Positions 26,027 to 34,904 of a DNA stretch of 64,000 bases are shown piece by piece. The DNA is from Rhizobium esperanzae (GTDB lineage Bacteria; Pseudomonadota; Alphaproteobacteria; Rhizobiales; Rhizobiaceae), in contig NZ_JACIFY010000009.1 in assembly GCF_014197615.1 (NCBI RefSeq), forward strand, positions 1-64,000, written 5' to 3'. Each line of letters begins with the position of its first letter. Position 1 is the stretch's first letter. The position numbers and the translations under genes were made by a program. A model generated the notes under the pieces. It worked only from the letters and a program-made list of their open reading frames with translations. It was not told where the DNA came from and did no database searches.

Positions 26027-28432
26027 CTATGACCGCGGCCGCGTCTTCTGCGGATCGTAGTGGGAAAGCGGCACGATTGTCGCCGGCAAGCGCTTCTGGT
26101 GGCCGTCGAGCTTGCCGATTTCGACCTCGGTGCCGGGGCTTGCATGCGTCACGTCGATGCGGGCGAGCGCGATCGTCTTGCCGAGCACAGGCGAGCGCGT
26201 GGCGCTGGTGACGACGCCCACCTGAGCCCGGCCGACATGGACGCAGTCGCCGTGGCCGACCGCCTCATTGGCTTTGATATCGAGGCCGACGAGCAGATGG
26301 CGCGGATGTTCCTTGCGCCGGATCAGCGCCTCGCGGCCGATGAAATCGTCCTGCTTGGATTTCAGCGGCACGGTAAAGCCGATGCCGGCCTCGAAGGGAT
26401 CGGTCTGGTCGGTGAATTCGTGATGGGCGAAGATCAGGCCCGCCTCGATGCGGACCATGTCGAGCGCCTCCAGCCCCATCGGCTTCAGACCGTGCGGCCG
26501 GCCTGCCTCCCAGACGGCGTCGAACACCGTCAGCGCATCCTTCGGATGACAGAAGATCTCGTAGCCGAGCTCACCGGTATAACCCGTGCGCGAGACGACG
26601 ACCGGGGCACCTTCGAAGCCGCCGATGCGGCCGATGGTGAAACGGAACCATTCGAGCTCGCCGATCTCAGGCTGGCGCGGCGCCGTCCAGATGATCTCCT
26701 TCAGGATGTCGCGGCTGCTGGGGCCCTGCAGAGCGATATTGTGCAGCTGATCGGTCGAGGAGCGCACCCAGGCCTTGAAGCCTTTCTTTTCCGCCTGCTG
26801 GCGCAGCCATATGCCGCTGAAATCATCGCCGCCGATCCAGCGGAAGTTCGTGTCGCCGAGACGGAACAGCGTGCCGTCGTCGATCATACCGCCGTTTTCA
26901 TAGCACATGGCGGAATAGACGACCTGGCCGGTCGACAGTTTGCGCACGTCGCGCGTCAGGCAATATTGCAAGAGTGCCTCGGCATCCGGCCCGGTCACCT
27001 CGAACTTCCGCAATGGCGAGAGATCAATGACGGCGGCGCGCTCGCGGCAGGCCCAGTATTCCTCGACCGGCCCTTCGCCGGAAAAGCGGTTCGGCAACCA
27101 GTAGCCGCGATATTCGGTATAGTCCCGCGTCAAGGCGGAGAGGCGCGGATGGAAGGCGGTTTCGCGCGTCAGTTCGGCGTCGGCATCTGGGGTCATGCGA
27201 TAGGCCACCGCTCGTGAGAATTTCTCGTTTCCGGAAAAGGTGCGGACATGGATATCCGTCGGATCCCAGCCGTTCGCCGCGTCGATGTCGTCCGGGCAGG
27301 ACGAGGAGACGCAGACGAGATCGGTCAGTGCCCGCATCAGCACATAATCACCAGGACGCGACCAGGGCTCGTCGAGATAGAGCTGATTGTTGTGGTCGAT
27401 ATTGGTGTTGTAAAAATAGTTCAGGGCTTCCCAGCCCTTGCGGCCGGCAATGCCGTAAGGCGCCAGCGCCGCGTTGAAATTGTCCGTGCAATTGCTGTGG
27501 CCGGGATAGCCCATATCGTCGTAATAGCGCGCATTGCAAGCGGTCGCGAAAGCGTCGTGCCGCCCGACCGTATCCTGGACGATCTCGACCAACGGCTCGA
27601 AGTCGCGGTCGAAAGCCTTGGAGGGCAGGCCCGGCGCGGGATAGCTGCGGCCGAGCAGCGTGCGGGTGACCGTCGAATCCAACGCTAGATCGAGGCCCTT
27701 ATCGACCTTGCGGGCGGCGAAGGCCTGGAAGTCGGTGCATTGGCGCCCATAGACGTCGATGATCTGGATGAGTTCGCCGGCGCGCACGAAATAGGCCGCA
27801 GCACTCGCCGCCCGGATGCGGATATCCTCGATCGGATCGGCGGCGGGTTCCGGCAGGGCGGCGGCATAATCGCGGACCAGCAGGCTGCGCTTGATCCTGA
27901 CCTCGATCGGCGTCGCCGTATCCTGCGCCTCCGGCGACATGGCGGCGGCGGGGGCTGCGACGATCAGCAGGCCTTTCATGGTAACGTTAAAATCCGCCTG
28001 GCTGCCCGGGGTCGATCCGGTCCCGAAGAGACGCAGGGCTCCGGCTGTCGCAAGGTCGGCGCCGCGACGCTGAAGCGCTGCGCGCATGCGGACCGCACTC
28101 TCATCCCCCATCTGAAGAATGGCCTTCAAACCCTCGGCGGAATTGCTGAATGCCGTTCCAAGACCGGCTGCCTGGAAGCGACCTTCTTCGTCAAGAAAGG
28201 AAAGCTCGCAGATCTGCCCGCCTTCGCTGTCGATGACGCTGACGCGGTCGCCCGCGGCAACGCGCACGACAACCGATCCGCCGCCCTTTGCCCGGTAGCG
28301 TTCCGTGCCCTCGGGCAGAGCTGGAATACCGGGATAATGGACGAGGCTCGGAACGACCGTTCGGGGGCCTGGCATGACAGGATGAAGTTCTCGCATTCTA
28401 CCCTCATAGGGGATCGGCATGCCCTTCGACAT
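26027..28432 (-). CDS. tdm: Trimethylamine N-oxide demethylase (DUF1989 plus GcvT-like THF domain)
   Basis: An 801-residue two-part protein. The N-terminal half holds DUF1989, with an apparent internal duplication: residues 45-165 and 200-400 share the same VRxAGxxxxxID(S/V)xGxQ pattern. Cys232 (GRQCTDF), Cys299, Cys315 (GHSNCTDN), Cys374 and Cys379 include the expected zinc ligands of Tdm, which uses cysteines and an aspartate. Residues about 425-790 are an aminomethyltransferase-fold THF domain (SRTGYTGELGYEIF near 632-645). Tdm splits trimethylamine N-oxide into dimethylamine and formaldehyde, which the THF domain can trap. This links Tmm to DmmDABC. It is transcribed away from the APC permease across a 213-bp region. 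Confidence 0.83.
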   Translation of the reverse strand: MSKGMPIPYEGRMRELHPVMPGPRTVVPSLVHYPGIPALPEGTERYRAKGGGSVVVRVAAGDRVSVIDSEGGQICELSFLDEEGRFQAAGLGTAFSNSAEGLKAILQMGDESAVRMRAALQRRGADLATAGALRLFGTGSTPGSQADFNVTMKGLLIVAAPAAAMSPEAQDTATPIEVRIKRSLLVRDYAAALPEPAADPIEDIRIRAASAAAYFVRAGELIQIIDVYGRQCTDFQAFAARKVDKGLDLALDSTVTRTLLGRSYPAPGLPSKAFDRDFEPLVEIVQDTVGRHDAFATACNARYYDDMGYPGHSNCTDNFNAALAPYGIAGRKGWEALNYFYNTNIDHNNQLYLDEPWSRPGDYVLMRALTDLVCVSSSCPDDIDAANGWDPTDIHVRTFSGNEKFSRAVAYRMTPDADAELTRETAFHPRLSALTRDYTEYRGYWLPNRFSGEGPVEEYWACRERAAVIDLSPLRKFEVTGPDAEALLQYCLTRDVRKLSTGQVVYSAMCYENGGMIDDGTLFRLGDTNFRWIGGDDFSGIWLRQQAEKKGFKAWVRSSTDQLHNIALQGPSSRDILKEIIWTAPRQPEIGELEWFRFTIGRIGGFEGAPVVVSRTGYTGELGYEIFCHPKDALTVFDAVWEAGRPHGLKPMGLEALDMVRIEAGLIFAHHEFTDQTDPFEAGIGFTVPLKSKQDDFIGREALIRRKEHPRHLLVGLDIKANEAVGHGDCVHVGRAQVGVVTSATRSPVLGKTIALARIDVTHASPGTEVEIGKLDGHQKRLPATIVPLSHYDPQKTRPRS

Positions 28433-28440
28433 ACACCCAT

Positions 28441-28513
28441 ACAGGTTACAAAATGCCTGTGGAAAGTAAAGTCATGTTGACTAAAAAGAAAATATCTTTA
28501 CTATGCATAAAGA
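28441..28513. promoter_or_regulatory. Two inverted repeats in the tdm/permease divergent region
   Basis: ACAGG-N10-CCTGT occupies 28441-28460, just upstream of the tdm start. TCTTTA-N7-TAAAGA occupies 28495-28513. The DNA between the divergent genes is AT-rich. Either repeat could be an operator for coordinated control of demethylase and transporter; no regulator can be assigned from sequence alone. Confidence 0.4.
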
Positions 28514-28645
28514 GTTCAGACTCGGGAATCCGTTGGAGCACGGATCGCCAAAATCATCCGGGCGGACTTTAGACTGTCAGGGAGACACGTTCGGGGAGAC
28601 GTACAAAGAGACGTCCGGAACAGATAAATATGGGGAATTTCGCCG

Positions 28646-30430
28646 ATGACAGACATTGTGGAGGCCGGAATTTCCTCCGGCACCGAAGGTAAACTCGTAC
28701 GCGCGCTCGACTGGAAGGGCGCATTCTGGGTGGCTGCGGGCGTACCGCCGCTCGTTCTCTTTTCCATCGGCGGCATTGCGGGCACGACGGGCAAGCTCGC
28801 CTTCATCGTCTGGATCATCTCGATGGTGATGGGTTTCCTGCAATCCTTCACCTATGCCGAAATTGCCGGCATGTTCGGCAATAAATCCGGCGGCGCTTCG
28901 ATCTATGGCGCCACCGCCTGGCTGCGTTATTCGAAATTCATCGCGCCGCTGTCGGTCTGGTGCAACTGGTTTGCCTGGTCGCCCGTGCTGTCGCTCGGCT
29001 GCGCCATCGCCGCCGGTTATATCCTCAATGCCTTCTTCCCGATTCCGGCGGCGGATTCGCAGATGGTCCTCGACTGGATCGCTGCGCATGCCGCTTCCAT
29101 CACGGCCGACAGCCCCCGCGTCGCCGAATATATCGCAACCCATGCCGGCACCTCGCCTGAAGACGCCGTCAAGGCGCTGCTCAGCACCGACGGCGTCGCC
29201 GCACTGACGCCGGCGGTCCGTAGCTGGTCGCTCGTCAGCTTCAACATTCCCTTCCTTGCCACCGCCAACATCAACGCCACCTTCTTCATCGGCGGCATCC
29301 TGATGCTGATCATCTTCGCGATCCAGCATCGCGGCATCTCGGAAACGGCAAGTGTGCAGAAGTGGCTGGCGATCATCGTGCTGGTACCGCTGCTGATCAT
29401 CGGCCTTTATCCCATCGTCAGCGGCCATATCGTTGCCGCCAACGTCACCGGCCTGGTGCCGCCGACGGCCGCCTATGCCGGCGCCGACGGCACCTGGAGC
29501 AATGGCGGCTGGACGCTCTTCCTCGGCGGGCTCTATATCGCCGCCTGGTCGACCTACGGCTTCGAGACGGCGGTCTGCTATACCCGCGAGCTTAAAGACC
29601 CGAAAACCGACACCTTCAAGGCGATCTTCTATTCCGGCCTTGCCTGCTGCCTGTTCTTCTTCCTCGTGCCCTTCGCCTTCCAGGGCGTTCTCGGGCATGC
29701 GGGCATGCTGGCCCCCGGCATCGTCGACGGCACCGGCGTTGCCGAAGCCCTCGGCGGCCTGATCGGCGCCGGCCGGATCATCACCCAGTTGCTCGTCGTG
29801 TTGATGATCATGGCGCTCTTCCTCGCCATCATGACGGCGATGGCGGGCTCGTCGCGCACGCTCTACCAGGGCTCGAAGGACGGCTGGCTGCCGAAATATC
29901 TCGACCACGTCAACGAACACGGTGCGCCGACGCGGGCGATGTGGACCGACTTCGCCTTCAACCTTTTCCTGCTGGCCATCGCCTCGGATACCGGCGGCTA
30001 CTTCTTCGTGCTCGCCGTCTCGAATGTCGGCTACATCATCTTCAACTTCCTGAACCTCAATTCCGGCTGGATCCACCGGGTGGATTCCGGCCATATCGAA
30101 CGGCCCTGGAAGGCGCCGACCTGGCTGATCGGCCTCAACACGGTGCTGGCCTTCGTCAACGCGCTGTTCCTCGGCGCCGGCGCCAAGGTCTGGGGTTATT
30201 CCAATGCGCTCTGGGTCGGCTTCATCTTCGCCGCGCTGATACTGCCGGTCTTCGCCTATCGCCACTATGTGCGCGACGGCGGCAAATTCCCGGCCGGCGC
30301 GATGGAAGATCTCGGCCTCATCGGCCAGGATCTCGGCGTCAAGAAAGCCGGCATGCTGCCCTATCTCGCACTCGCCGGTGGCTTGGCGATCGTCCTGATC
30401 GCCAACGTGATCTTCCAACTTCCGGCCTGA
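28646..30430 (+). CDS. APC-superfamily amine/amino acid permease
   Basis: A 594-residue polytopic permease with about 12 hydrophobic segments. The TM1 region (about 27-50) and the SGGASIYGATAWLRYSK loop (81-97) fit the amino acid-polyamine-organocation superfamily. It is longer than usual because a hydrophilic stretch of about 70 residues (about 132-205) separates TM3 from TM4. The substrate is inferred from context: divergent from tdm, so trimethylamine N-oxide or a methylated amine is likely. No TmoXWV-type ABC importer is in the window. Confidence 0.75.
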   Translation: MTDIVEAGISSGTEGKLVRALDWKGAFWVAAGVPPLVLFSIGGIAGTTGKLAFIVWIISMVMGFLQSFTYAEIAGMFGNKSGGASIYGATAWLRYSKFIAPLSVWCNWFAWSPVLSLGCAIAAGYILNAFFPIPAADSQMVLDWIAAHAASITADSPRVAEYIATHAGTSPEDAVKALLSTDGVAALTPAVRSWSLVSFNIPFLATANINATFFIGGILMLIIFAIQHRGISETASVQKWLAIIVLVPLLIIGLYPIVSGHIVAANVTGLVPPTAAYAGADGTWSNGGWTLFLGGLYIAAWSTYGFETAVCYTRELKDPKTDTFKAIFYSGLACCLFFFLVPFAFQGVLGHAGMLAPGIVDGTGVAEALGGLIGAGRIITQLLVVLMIMALFLAIMTAMAGSSRTLYQGSKDGWLPKYLDHVNEHGAPTRAMWTDFAFNLFLLAIASDTGGYFFVLAVSNVGYIIFNFLNLNSGWIHRVDSGHIERPWKAPTWLIGLNTVLAFVNALFLGAGAKVWGYSNALWVGFIFAALILPVFAYRHYVRDGGKFPAGAMEDLGLIGQDLGVKKAGMLPYLALAGGLAIVLIANVIFQLPA

Positions 30431-30442
30431 ATTGCCTCCCAA

Positions 30443-30478
30443 CAGAAGGGCCGCCATGGCAACATGGCGGCCCTTCTG
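30443..30478 (+). terminator. Perfect hairpin after the permease
   Basis: CAGAAGGGCCGCCATG (30443-30458) and its exact complement CATGGCGGCCCTTCTG (30463-30478) flank a 4-nt loop, 12 bp after the permease stop. No T-run, but the 16-bp stem is a strong terminator candidate. Confidence 0.75.
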
Positions 30479-30622
30479 CTGACAAACCCGCGACATCGTC
30501 CTCGGCCCTGTGCCGAGGATCTCCGCACATCCAATCAAGCGCTTGAAAACAAAATTTTTCTCGCAGAACAATTGATGTGATCAGATGCTCGGCACAAGGT
30601 CGAGCATGACGGAGCAAACTTT

Positions 30623-30655
30623 GATCTGTCCGCTTAAGCAGAAAGCGGACAGATC
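30623..30655 (-). terminator. Hairpin after the aldo/keto reductase gene
   Basis: GATCTGTCCGCTT (30623-30635) pairs with AAGCGGACAGATC (30643-30655), about 20 bp past the stop of the minus-strand aldo/keto reductase gene. A near-perfect stem with a 7-nt loop. Confidence 0.65.
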
Positions 30656-30677
30656 AGTCATGGTTCAGCCGACAGGC

Positions 30678-31706
30678 TCAGCGGCCGCCTTCGATCTTGC
30701 GGTGGCGCTGGTTGGTGCCGCCCTTGCCGTAGGGATAGTCCAAAGGTTGGGGCGCGCTGACCTCGTTGAGCCTTCCCATTTCCTCCTCGGAGAGCGCGAC
30801 CTTCATGGCGCCGAGATTGTCGGCGAGCTGTTCTGGCGTGCGGGCGCCGAGGATGACCGAGGTGACCGCCGGCCGCGCGGCCGTCCAGGCGAGCGCCACC
30901 TGCGCCATGCTGACGCCGCGCGCCCTGGCGATCTCTTCGACGACACCGATGATGGCCCAGGTGCGTTCCTGCGCATTGCGCGGCGCGTAGGATTCGCCGC
31001 CGCGATTGGGGTTCTCGCCGAGGCGGGTGGCGCCGGTCGGCATCTCGTCGCGCTTGTATTTGCCGGTCAGCCAGCCACCGCCGAGCGGCGACCACGGCAA
31101 CAGGCCCATGCCGGCATCCTGGCAGGCCGCGACGATTTCGAGTTCGATATCGCGCATCAGCAGATTATATTGCGGCTGCAACGTCACCGGACGCGTATAA
31201 CCGCGCGCCTTGGCGATCTCCGAGGCCTTGGCGATGTGCCAGCCGACATAGTTGGAGAAGCCGTAATAGCCGATCTTGCCCGAGGCAACCGCATCGTCGA
31301 GGAAACGCAGCGTCTCCTCGATCGGCGTCAGCGCGTCCCAGGCATGCATCTGGTAGAGGTCGATCTGCTCGATGCCGAGGCGGCGGAGCGAATCGTCGAG
31401 CGCCTGGCCGAGATGCCGGCGCGACAGGCCGATATCATTGGGTCCGTTGCCCATCGGAAACCGCCCCTTGGTGGCGACGATCGCCTGGCGGGCCTCGGTC
31501 GGGTGCGCCTTCAGCCAGCGTCCGATGATCTCTTCCGACTTGCCGGCGCTGTAGACATCGGCGGTATCGATGAAATTGCCGCCCCAGGCGAAATAATCGT
31601 CGAGCAGTCTGTGCGAAGCCGTTTCGTCGGCCTCCGCGCCGAAGGTCATGGTGCCCAGGCAATAGGCGGTGACGACGGCCCCGCTGGGACCGAGCTTGCG
31701 ATAATC
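30678..31706 (-). CDS. Aldo/keto reductase
   Basis: A 342-residue NADP-dependent oxidoreductase of the AKR fold. The start at 31706 (MDYRKLGPSG) follows GAGGAGGAA. Catalytic residues are visible: Asp and Tyr near 49-57 (FIDTADVYSAG), Lys in VATKGRF near 83-89, and His in IDLYQMHAWD near 121-130. Substrate unknown. Members of this type reduce aldehydes and ketones or detoxify methylglyoxal. It is a separate transcription unit from the permease and amine oxidase. Confidence 0.85.
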   Translation of the reverse strand, partial: DYRKLGPSGAVVTAYCLGTMTFGAEADETASHRLLDDYFAWGGNFIDTADVYSAGKSEEIIGRWLKAHPTEARQAIVATKGRFPMGNGPNDIGLSRRHLGQALDDSLRRLGIEQIDLYQMHAWDALTPIEETLRFLDDAVASGKIGYYGFSNYVGWHIAKASEIAKARGYTRPVTLQPQYNLLMRDIELEIVAACQDAGMGLLPWSPLGGGWLTGKYKRDEMPTGATRLGENPNRGGESYAPRNAQERTWAIIGVVEEIARARGVSMAQVALAWTAARPAVTSVILGARTPEQLADNLGAMKVALSEEEMGRLNEVSAPQPLDYPYGKGGTNQRHRKIEGGR

Positions 31707-31936
31707 CATTTCTTCCTCCTCATGCGGACGCCCGCAGCCGACGCGCAAAATCGCCGGGGTAGAAGCCGGGGCTTCCGCAAATCAATGACAATATCGAGCT
31801 TGAGGCGGCCGCTTGCCGCCGGATGACGTATGGCGCCCTGGGCTCAATCCGGCGCAGGGGCGAGGGCAGCATAACCAATCCCGTCCCTGCCACAAGTGGG
31901 AAAAAATATTCCCACCCGCCACTGCCGCCCGCGAGG

Positions 31937-33205
31937 TTATGGATTTTGCGACAACGAACCGGCAATCAGATCGGCTGCGGCAAGGCCGGTCTCGTAGGCG
32001 CCGTGCGCAGTCGAATAACGCGAATGCGAGCAGGCCTCTCCGGCAAAGAAGATCCGCTCGTCATGCGGCGCGGCAAGCACCCCGCGCAGATCGGAGGCGC
32101 CGGGCTCGGCATAGGAATAGGAGCCGCCGATATGGGGTGTGGCGGCCCAGGCCGAGATCGCCGCCACCGACAATTCTCTGCGGATATCGGCGCCGAACTG
32201 CGCCGCCAGTTCATCGGCGGCGAAGGAAAAGGCAGCCTCTCCACCCTCCCGCTCCAGATCATGCGCGAGGTCGCCGGCAAAATAGGCCTCGACGACGGGA
32301 GCGCCAAGCGGCCGCAGCTGATAGGTGCCGGTGGCGCCGCGGCTGAAGGAGCCGAGCATATGGGTATCGGCCGGCAGCGCCTGCGGATGCACAAGCCCGA
32401 GGAAGAGCTTGTCGGCAAGCCCGAGCGGCAGACGGGCGGCGGCCTCGATCTTGTCGGGTAAAGGAGGGTCGAACGTGATCCTGCCGGCGGCAAGCACATT
32501 CGTCGAGACGGTCACGAGAACCGCGCGGGCACTCAGCAGGCCGCGGTTGGTCTCGATGCCGATCCGGCCGGCAGGGCGGTGGTCGATGCGCCTCACCTGC
32601 GTGCCGAGCCTTGCCGGAACCGGCCTGCCGTAAAGGGAAACCAGCTTTCCGTAGCCCTGGCGCACCCGCCAGTCGGGGCCGGGACCGGGATCGTATTTGT
32701 TATAGTCGGCGACCGACGAGCGTTCCAGTTCGGCGCCGGTGATATAGGTGCCGATCGCCCGGATCTGGCCGTTCCAAGCATTGCCGGGTTCGAGCATTGC
32801 GGCCAGATCGGTATCATCGCCTTCATGGCTGTCGAGGCGTTCGAAATAGGCGCCGATCGCATCCTGCGCGGCATCGACGTCAGCGTCATCCCGCTCGAGC
32901 TGCCGGCCGCCGTTCCAGGGGGCCGGCGTGCGGTCGACCGTCAGTCCGACCTCGCCGGCGATCGCGGTCCAGGCATTGGTCCGCGCCCCGTGCAGCCAGC
33001 CGCAACCGAGATCGAGCCCGGTATCACCGGCTTCAGGCAGCCCGACCGTCCAGGCGCGGCCGCCGAGACGATCGCCGGCCTCAAGCATCAGGATGGAAAG
33101 ATCGGGACGAATTTCCTGCAGGCGGCGCGCAGCGGCAATCCCGGCGGCACCGGCGCCGATGATGACGACATCCTCCTCGGCACTCTTGCCGTTGTCACCA
33201 GGCAT
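31937..33205 (-). CDS. Flavin monoamine oxidase-family protein
   Basis: A 422-residue FAD-dependent amine oxidase. The start at 33205 follows GGAG; a longer frame upstream is not supported. The FAD motif VVIIGAGAAGIAAARRLQE is near 12-30. The GDRLGGRAW segment (about 44-52) and the C-terminal FFAGEACSH...GAYETGLAAA segment fit the monoamine oxidase/phytoene desaturase family. It would oxidise an amine to an aldehyde with H2O2 release. The substrate is not evident, and a direct link to the methylamine pathway cannot be claimed. Divergent from the exonuclease gene. Confidence 0.8.
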   Translation of the reverse strand: MPGDNGKSAEEDVVIIGAGAAGIAAARRLQEIRPDLSILMLEAGDRLGGRAWTVGLPEAGDTGLDLGCGWLHGARTNAWTAIAGEVGLTVDRTPAPWNGGRQLERDDADVDAAQDAIGAYFERLDSHEGDDTDLAAMLEPGNAWNGQIRAIGTYITGAELERSSVADYNKYDPGPGPDWRVRQGYGKLVSLYGRPVPARLGTQVRRIDHRPAGRIGIETNRGLLSARAVLVTVSTNVLAAGRITFDPPLPDKIEAAARLPLGLADKLFLGLVHPQALPADTHMLGSFSRGATGTYQLRPLGAPVVEAYFAGDLAHDLEREGGEAAFSFAADELAAQFGADIRRELSVAAISAWAATPHIGGSYSYAEPGASDLRGVLAAPHDERIFFAGEACSHSRYSTAHGAYETGLAAADLIAGSLSQNP

Positions 33206-33318
33206 GCAGTCTCCTTCGGTCACTGACCGCTCAGCTAAGCGCCCATATCCACGAAACGCAAGGGGATAGCGCCCCGCCTGCGATGGATTAAACCGCCTCT
33301 CCGTGACATAGAGGTCCG

Positions 33319-34299
33319 ATGAGCGTGCACAGAGATTCGCAACTCGATATGTTTGCCAAGGCATCGCCTGCGATCGCCAAGGCGCGCGCCCCATCGCGCG
33401 GCCGGCCGTTACACCCGGGCGCCCATGGCGAAGAAGACATGGCGCGCACGCTCGAGGAAAGCGGCAATTATCGCATCTTGAGAAAACTGATCGCCCGGCC
33501 GATTGCCGCGGTCAGGCGGCCGGAGTTTTCGCGGCTCGGCGTCATTCTCGACACGGAGACGACAGGTCTCAGCCACCGCAGCGACGAGATCATCGAAATC
33601 GGCGCCGTCGCCTTCACCTTCGACGATGATGGCAGGATCGGCGATGTCGTCGGCATCTATGGCGGCCTGCAGCAGCCGTCGCGGCCGATCCCGCCCGAGA
33701 TTACCCGGCTGACCGGCATCACCGACGCGATGGTCGAAGGGCAGGTCATCGACCTCAAGTCGCTGAGCGCCCTGATCGAACCGGCGGATCTGATCATCGC
33801 CCACAATGCCGGTTTCGACCGGCCGTTCTGCGAGGCCTTCTCGCGGATTTTCGCCGGCAAGGCCTGGGCCTGTTCGGTGTCGGAAATCGACTGGAGCGCC
33901 CGCGGCTTCGAAGGCACCAAGCTCGGTTATCTCGTCGGCCAGGCCGGTTATTTCCATGAGGGCCATCGCGCGGTGGACGATTGCCACGCGCTGCTGGAAA
34001 TCCTCGATCGGCAGCAGCGCCAGGGTGAAAGCCCGTTCGGCGAGCTCTACCGCGCCAGCCAGCGCTCGCGCATCCGCATCTTTGCCGAACACAGCCCCTT
34101 CGAGATGAAGGACCACCTGAAGGCGAGGGGCTATCGCTGGTCTGATGGAAGCGACGGCCGCCTGAAATCCTGGTGGATCGAAGTCGGCGAAGACGATCTC
34201 GGCGACGAGCTTTCCTATCTGCGCTCGGAAATTTACCGTTGGAAAGAAGCGGAGCCACCGACCGTGCGGCTGACGGCCTTCGATCGCTTTAAACTCTGA
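33319..34299 (+). CDS. DEDDh 3'-5' exonuclease (DnaQ-like)
   Basis: A 326-residue exonuclease. Catalytic acids Asp78 and Glu80 (ILDTETTGL), a later Asp in AHNAGFDRPF (about 157-166), and His/Asp in EGHRAVDDCHALL (about 214-226) form a complete DEDDh site. The C-terminal MKDHLKARGYRW region (about 258-269) is typical of a DNA polymerase III epsilon-like family in alphaproteobacteria. It would degrade or proofread 3' ends. It is not the replicative epsilon subunit by length and context. Confidence 0.85.
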   Translation: MSVHRDSQLDMFAKASPAIAKARAPSRGRPLHPGAHGEEDMARTLEESGNYRILRKLIARPIAAVRRPEFSRLGVILDTETTGLSHRSDEIIEIGAVAFTFDDDGRIGDVVGIYGGLQQPSRPIPPEITRLTGITDAMVEGQVIDLKSLSALIEPADLIIAHNAGFDRPFCEAFSRIFAGKAWACSVSEIDWSARGFEGTKLGYLVGQAGYFHEGHRAVDDCHALLEILDRQQRQGESPFGELYRASQRSRIRIFAEHSPFEMKDHLKARGYRWSDGSDGRLKSWWIEVGEDDLGDELSYLRSEIYRWKEAEPPTVRLTAFDRFKL

Positions 34300-34466
34300 C
34301 CGCGAAAAATCCTCTAATATGATCACCCATGCAAATGCCGCATAGGTGCAGTGCCGCATTGGCGCTGCAACAATCGCAGGGCTCGTATTATATACAGCTC
34401 ATCGAAGCGAACGAAGCGCTAAGGACTGGCAGCTAAGCTTCGAAAGCCCACGGAAAGGGGATCATC

Positions 34467-34613
34467 ATGAACGTAGCACGCTCTTTCAACAATTGGCGCA
34501 AGTACCGTCAGACGGTCGCTGAACTGGGCCGTATGTCCGCACGCGAACTGGACGACCTCGGCATCGGCCGCGGCGACATCCGCAACGTCGCGCGCGCCGC
34601 CATCGCCCGCTAA
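34467..34613 (+). CDS. DUF1127 small protein (CcaF1/YjiS-like)
   Basis: A 48-residue Arg-rich protein. AAAGGGG lies just upstream of the ATG. The LGRMSARELDDLGIGRGDI core (about 20-38) is the DUF1127 signature. Small alphaproteobacterial DUF1127 proteins have been linked to RNA metabolism and to nutrient and stress responses. In Rhodobacter the orthologous mRNA carries anti-Shine-Dalgarno sRNAs in its 3' part. Here the hairpin array at 34648-34941 follows directly, which fits that arrangement. Confidence 0.88.
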   Translation: MNVARSFNNWRKYRQTVAELGRMSARELDDLGIGRGDIRNVARAAIAR

Positions 34614-34647
34614 CGGCCTCGCAGACCACATTTTTTGAGACTTGCCC

Positions 34648-34675
34648 AGCGCCTGCTTCCTCCCGAGCGGGCGCT
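34648..34675 (+). terminator. Hairpin in the 3' UTR of the DUF1127 gene
   Basis: AGCGCCTGC (34648-34656) pairs with GCGGGCGCT (34667-34675). The loop TTCCTCCCGA contains a CCTCCC stretch, and the 3' side runs into TTTGCTTTT. It is probably the first member of the downstream hairpin array and a partial terminator. Confidence 0.6.
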
Positions 34676-34786
34676 TTGCTTTTGCGCTTTCCGGCTGGAG
34701 AACGAGCCGTCCGCTTTTCGCATAGCGCATAGCTGCCCTGCAAAGAAATGCCTACCAACTGAGCAGGAAATAAGTATGATTATTTC

Positions 34787-34903
34787 TATCGAAGCGATGC
34801 ACCTCCTCCCGCATCCCTTCGATATGCAGGCGCCCCATCCTCCTCCCAGGGTCGTCTGCGGGAACGGCAGCACTCCTCCTCCCAGCTGTCGTTCGGTTTT
34901 TTT
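34787..34903 (+). ncRNA. Anti-Shine-Dalgarno sRNA, NfeR1/alpha-r14 ('cuckoo' RNA) type
   Basis: Three consecutive hairpins each display CCTCCTCCC in the loop. Stem 1: TATCGAAGCGATGC (34787-34800) with GCATCCCTTCGATA (34811-34824). Stem 2: 34826-34836 with 34849-34859. Stem 3: GAACGGCAGC (34862-34871) with GCTGTCGTTC (34885-34894), followed by a run of seven Ts (34897-34903), a Rho-independent terminator. TATGAT at 34775-34780 could be a -10 box, giving a transcript of about 117 nt, close to the 123 nt known for NfeR1. The loops are complementary to ribosome-binding sites, so repression of translation is expected. The assignment rests on structure and motif. Confidence 0.75.
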
Positions 34904-34904
34904 C

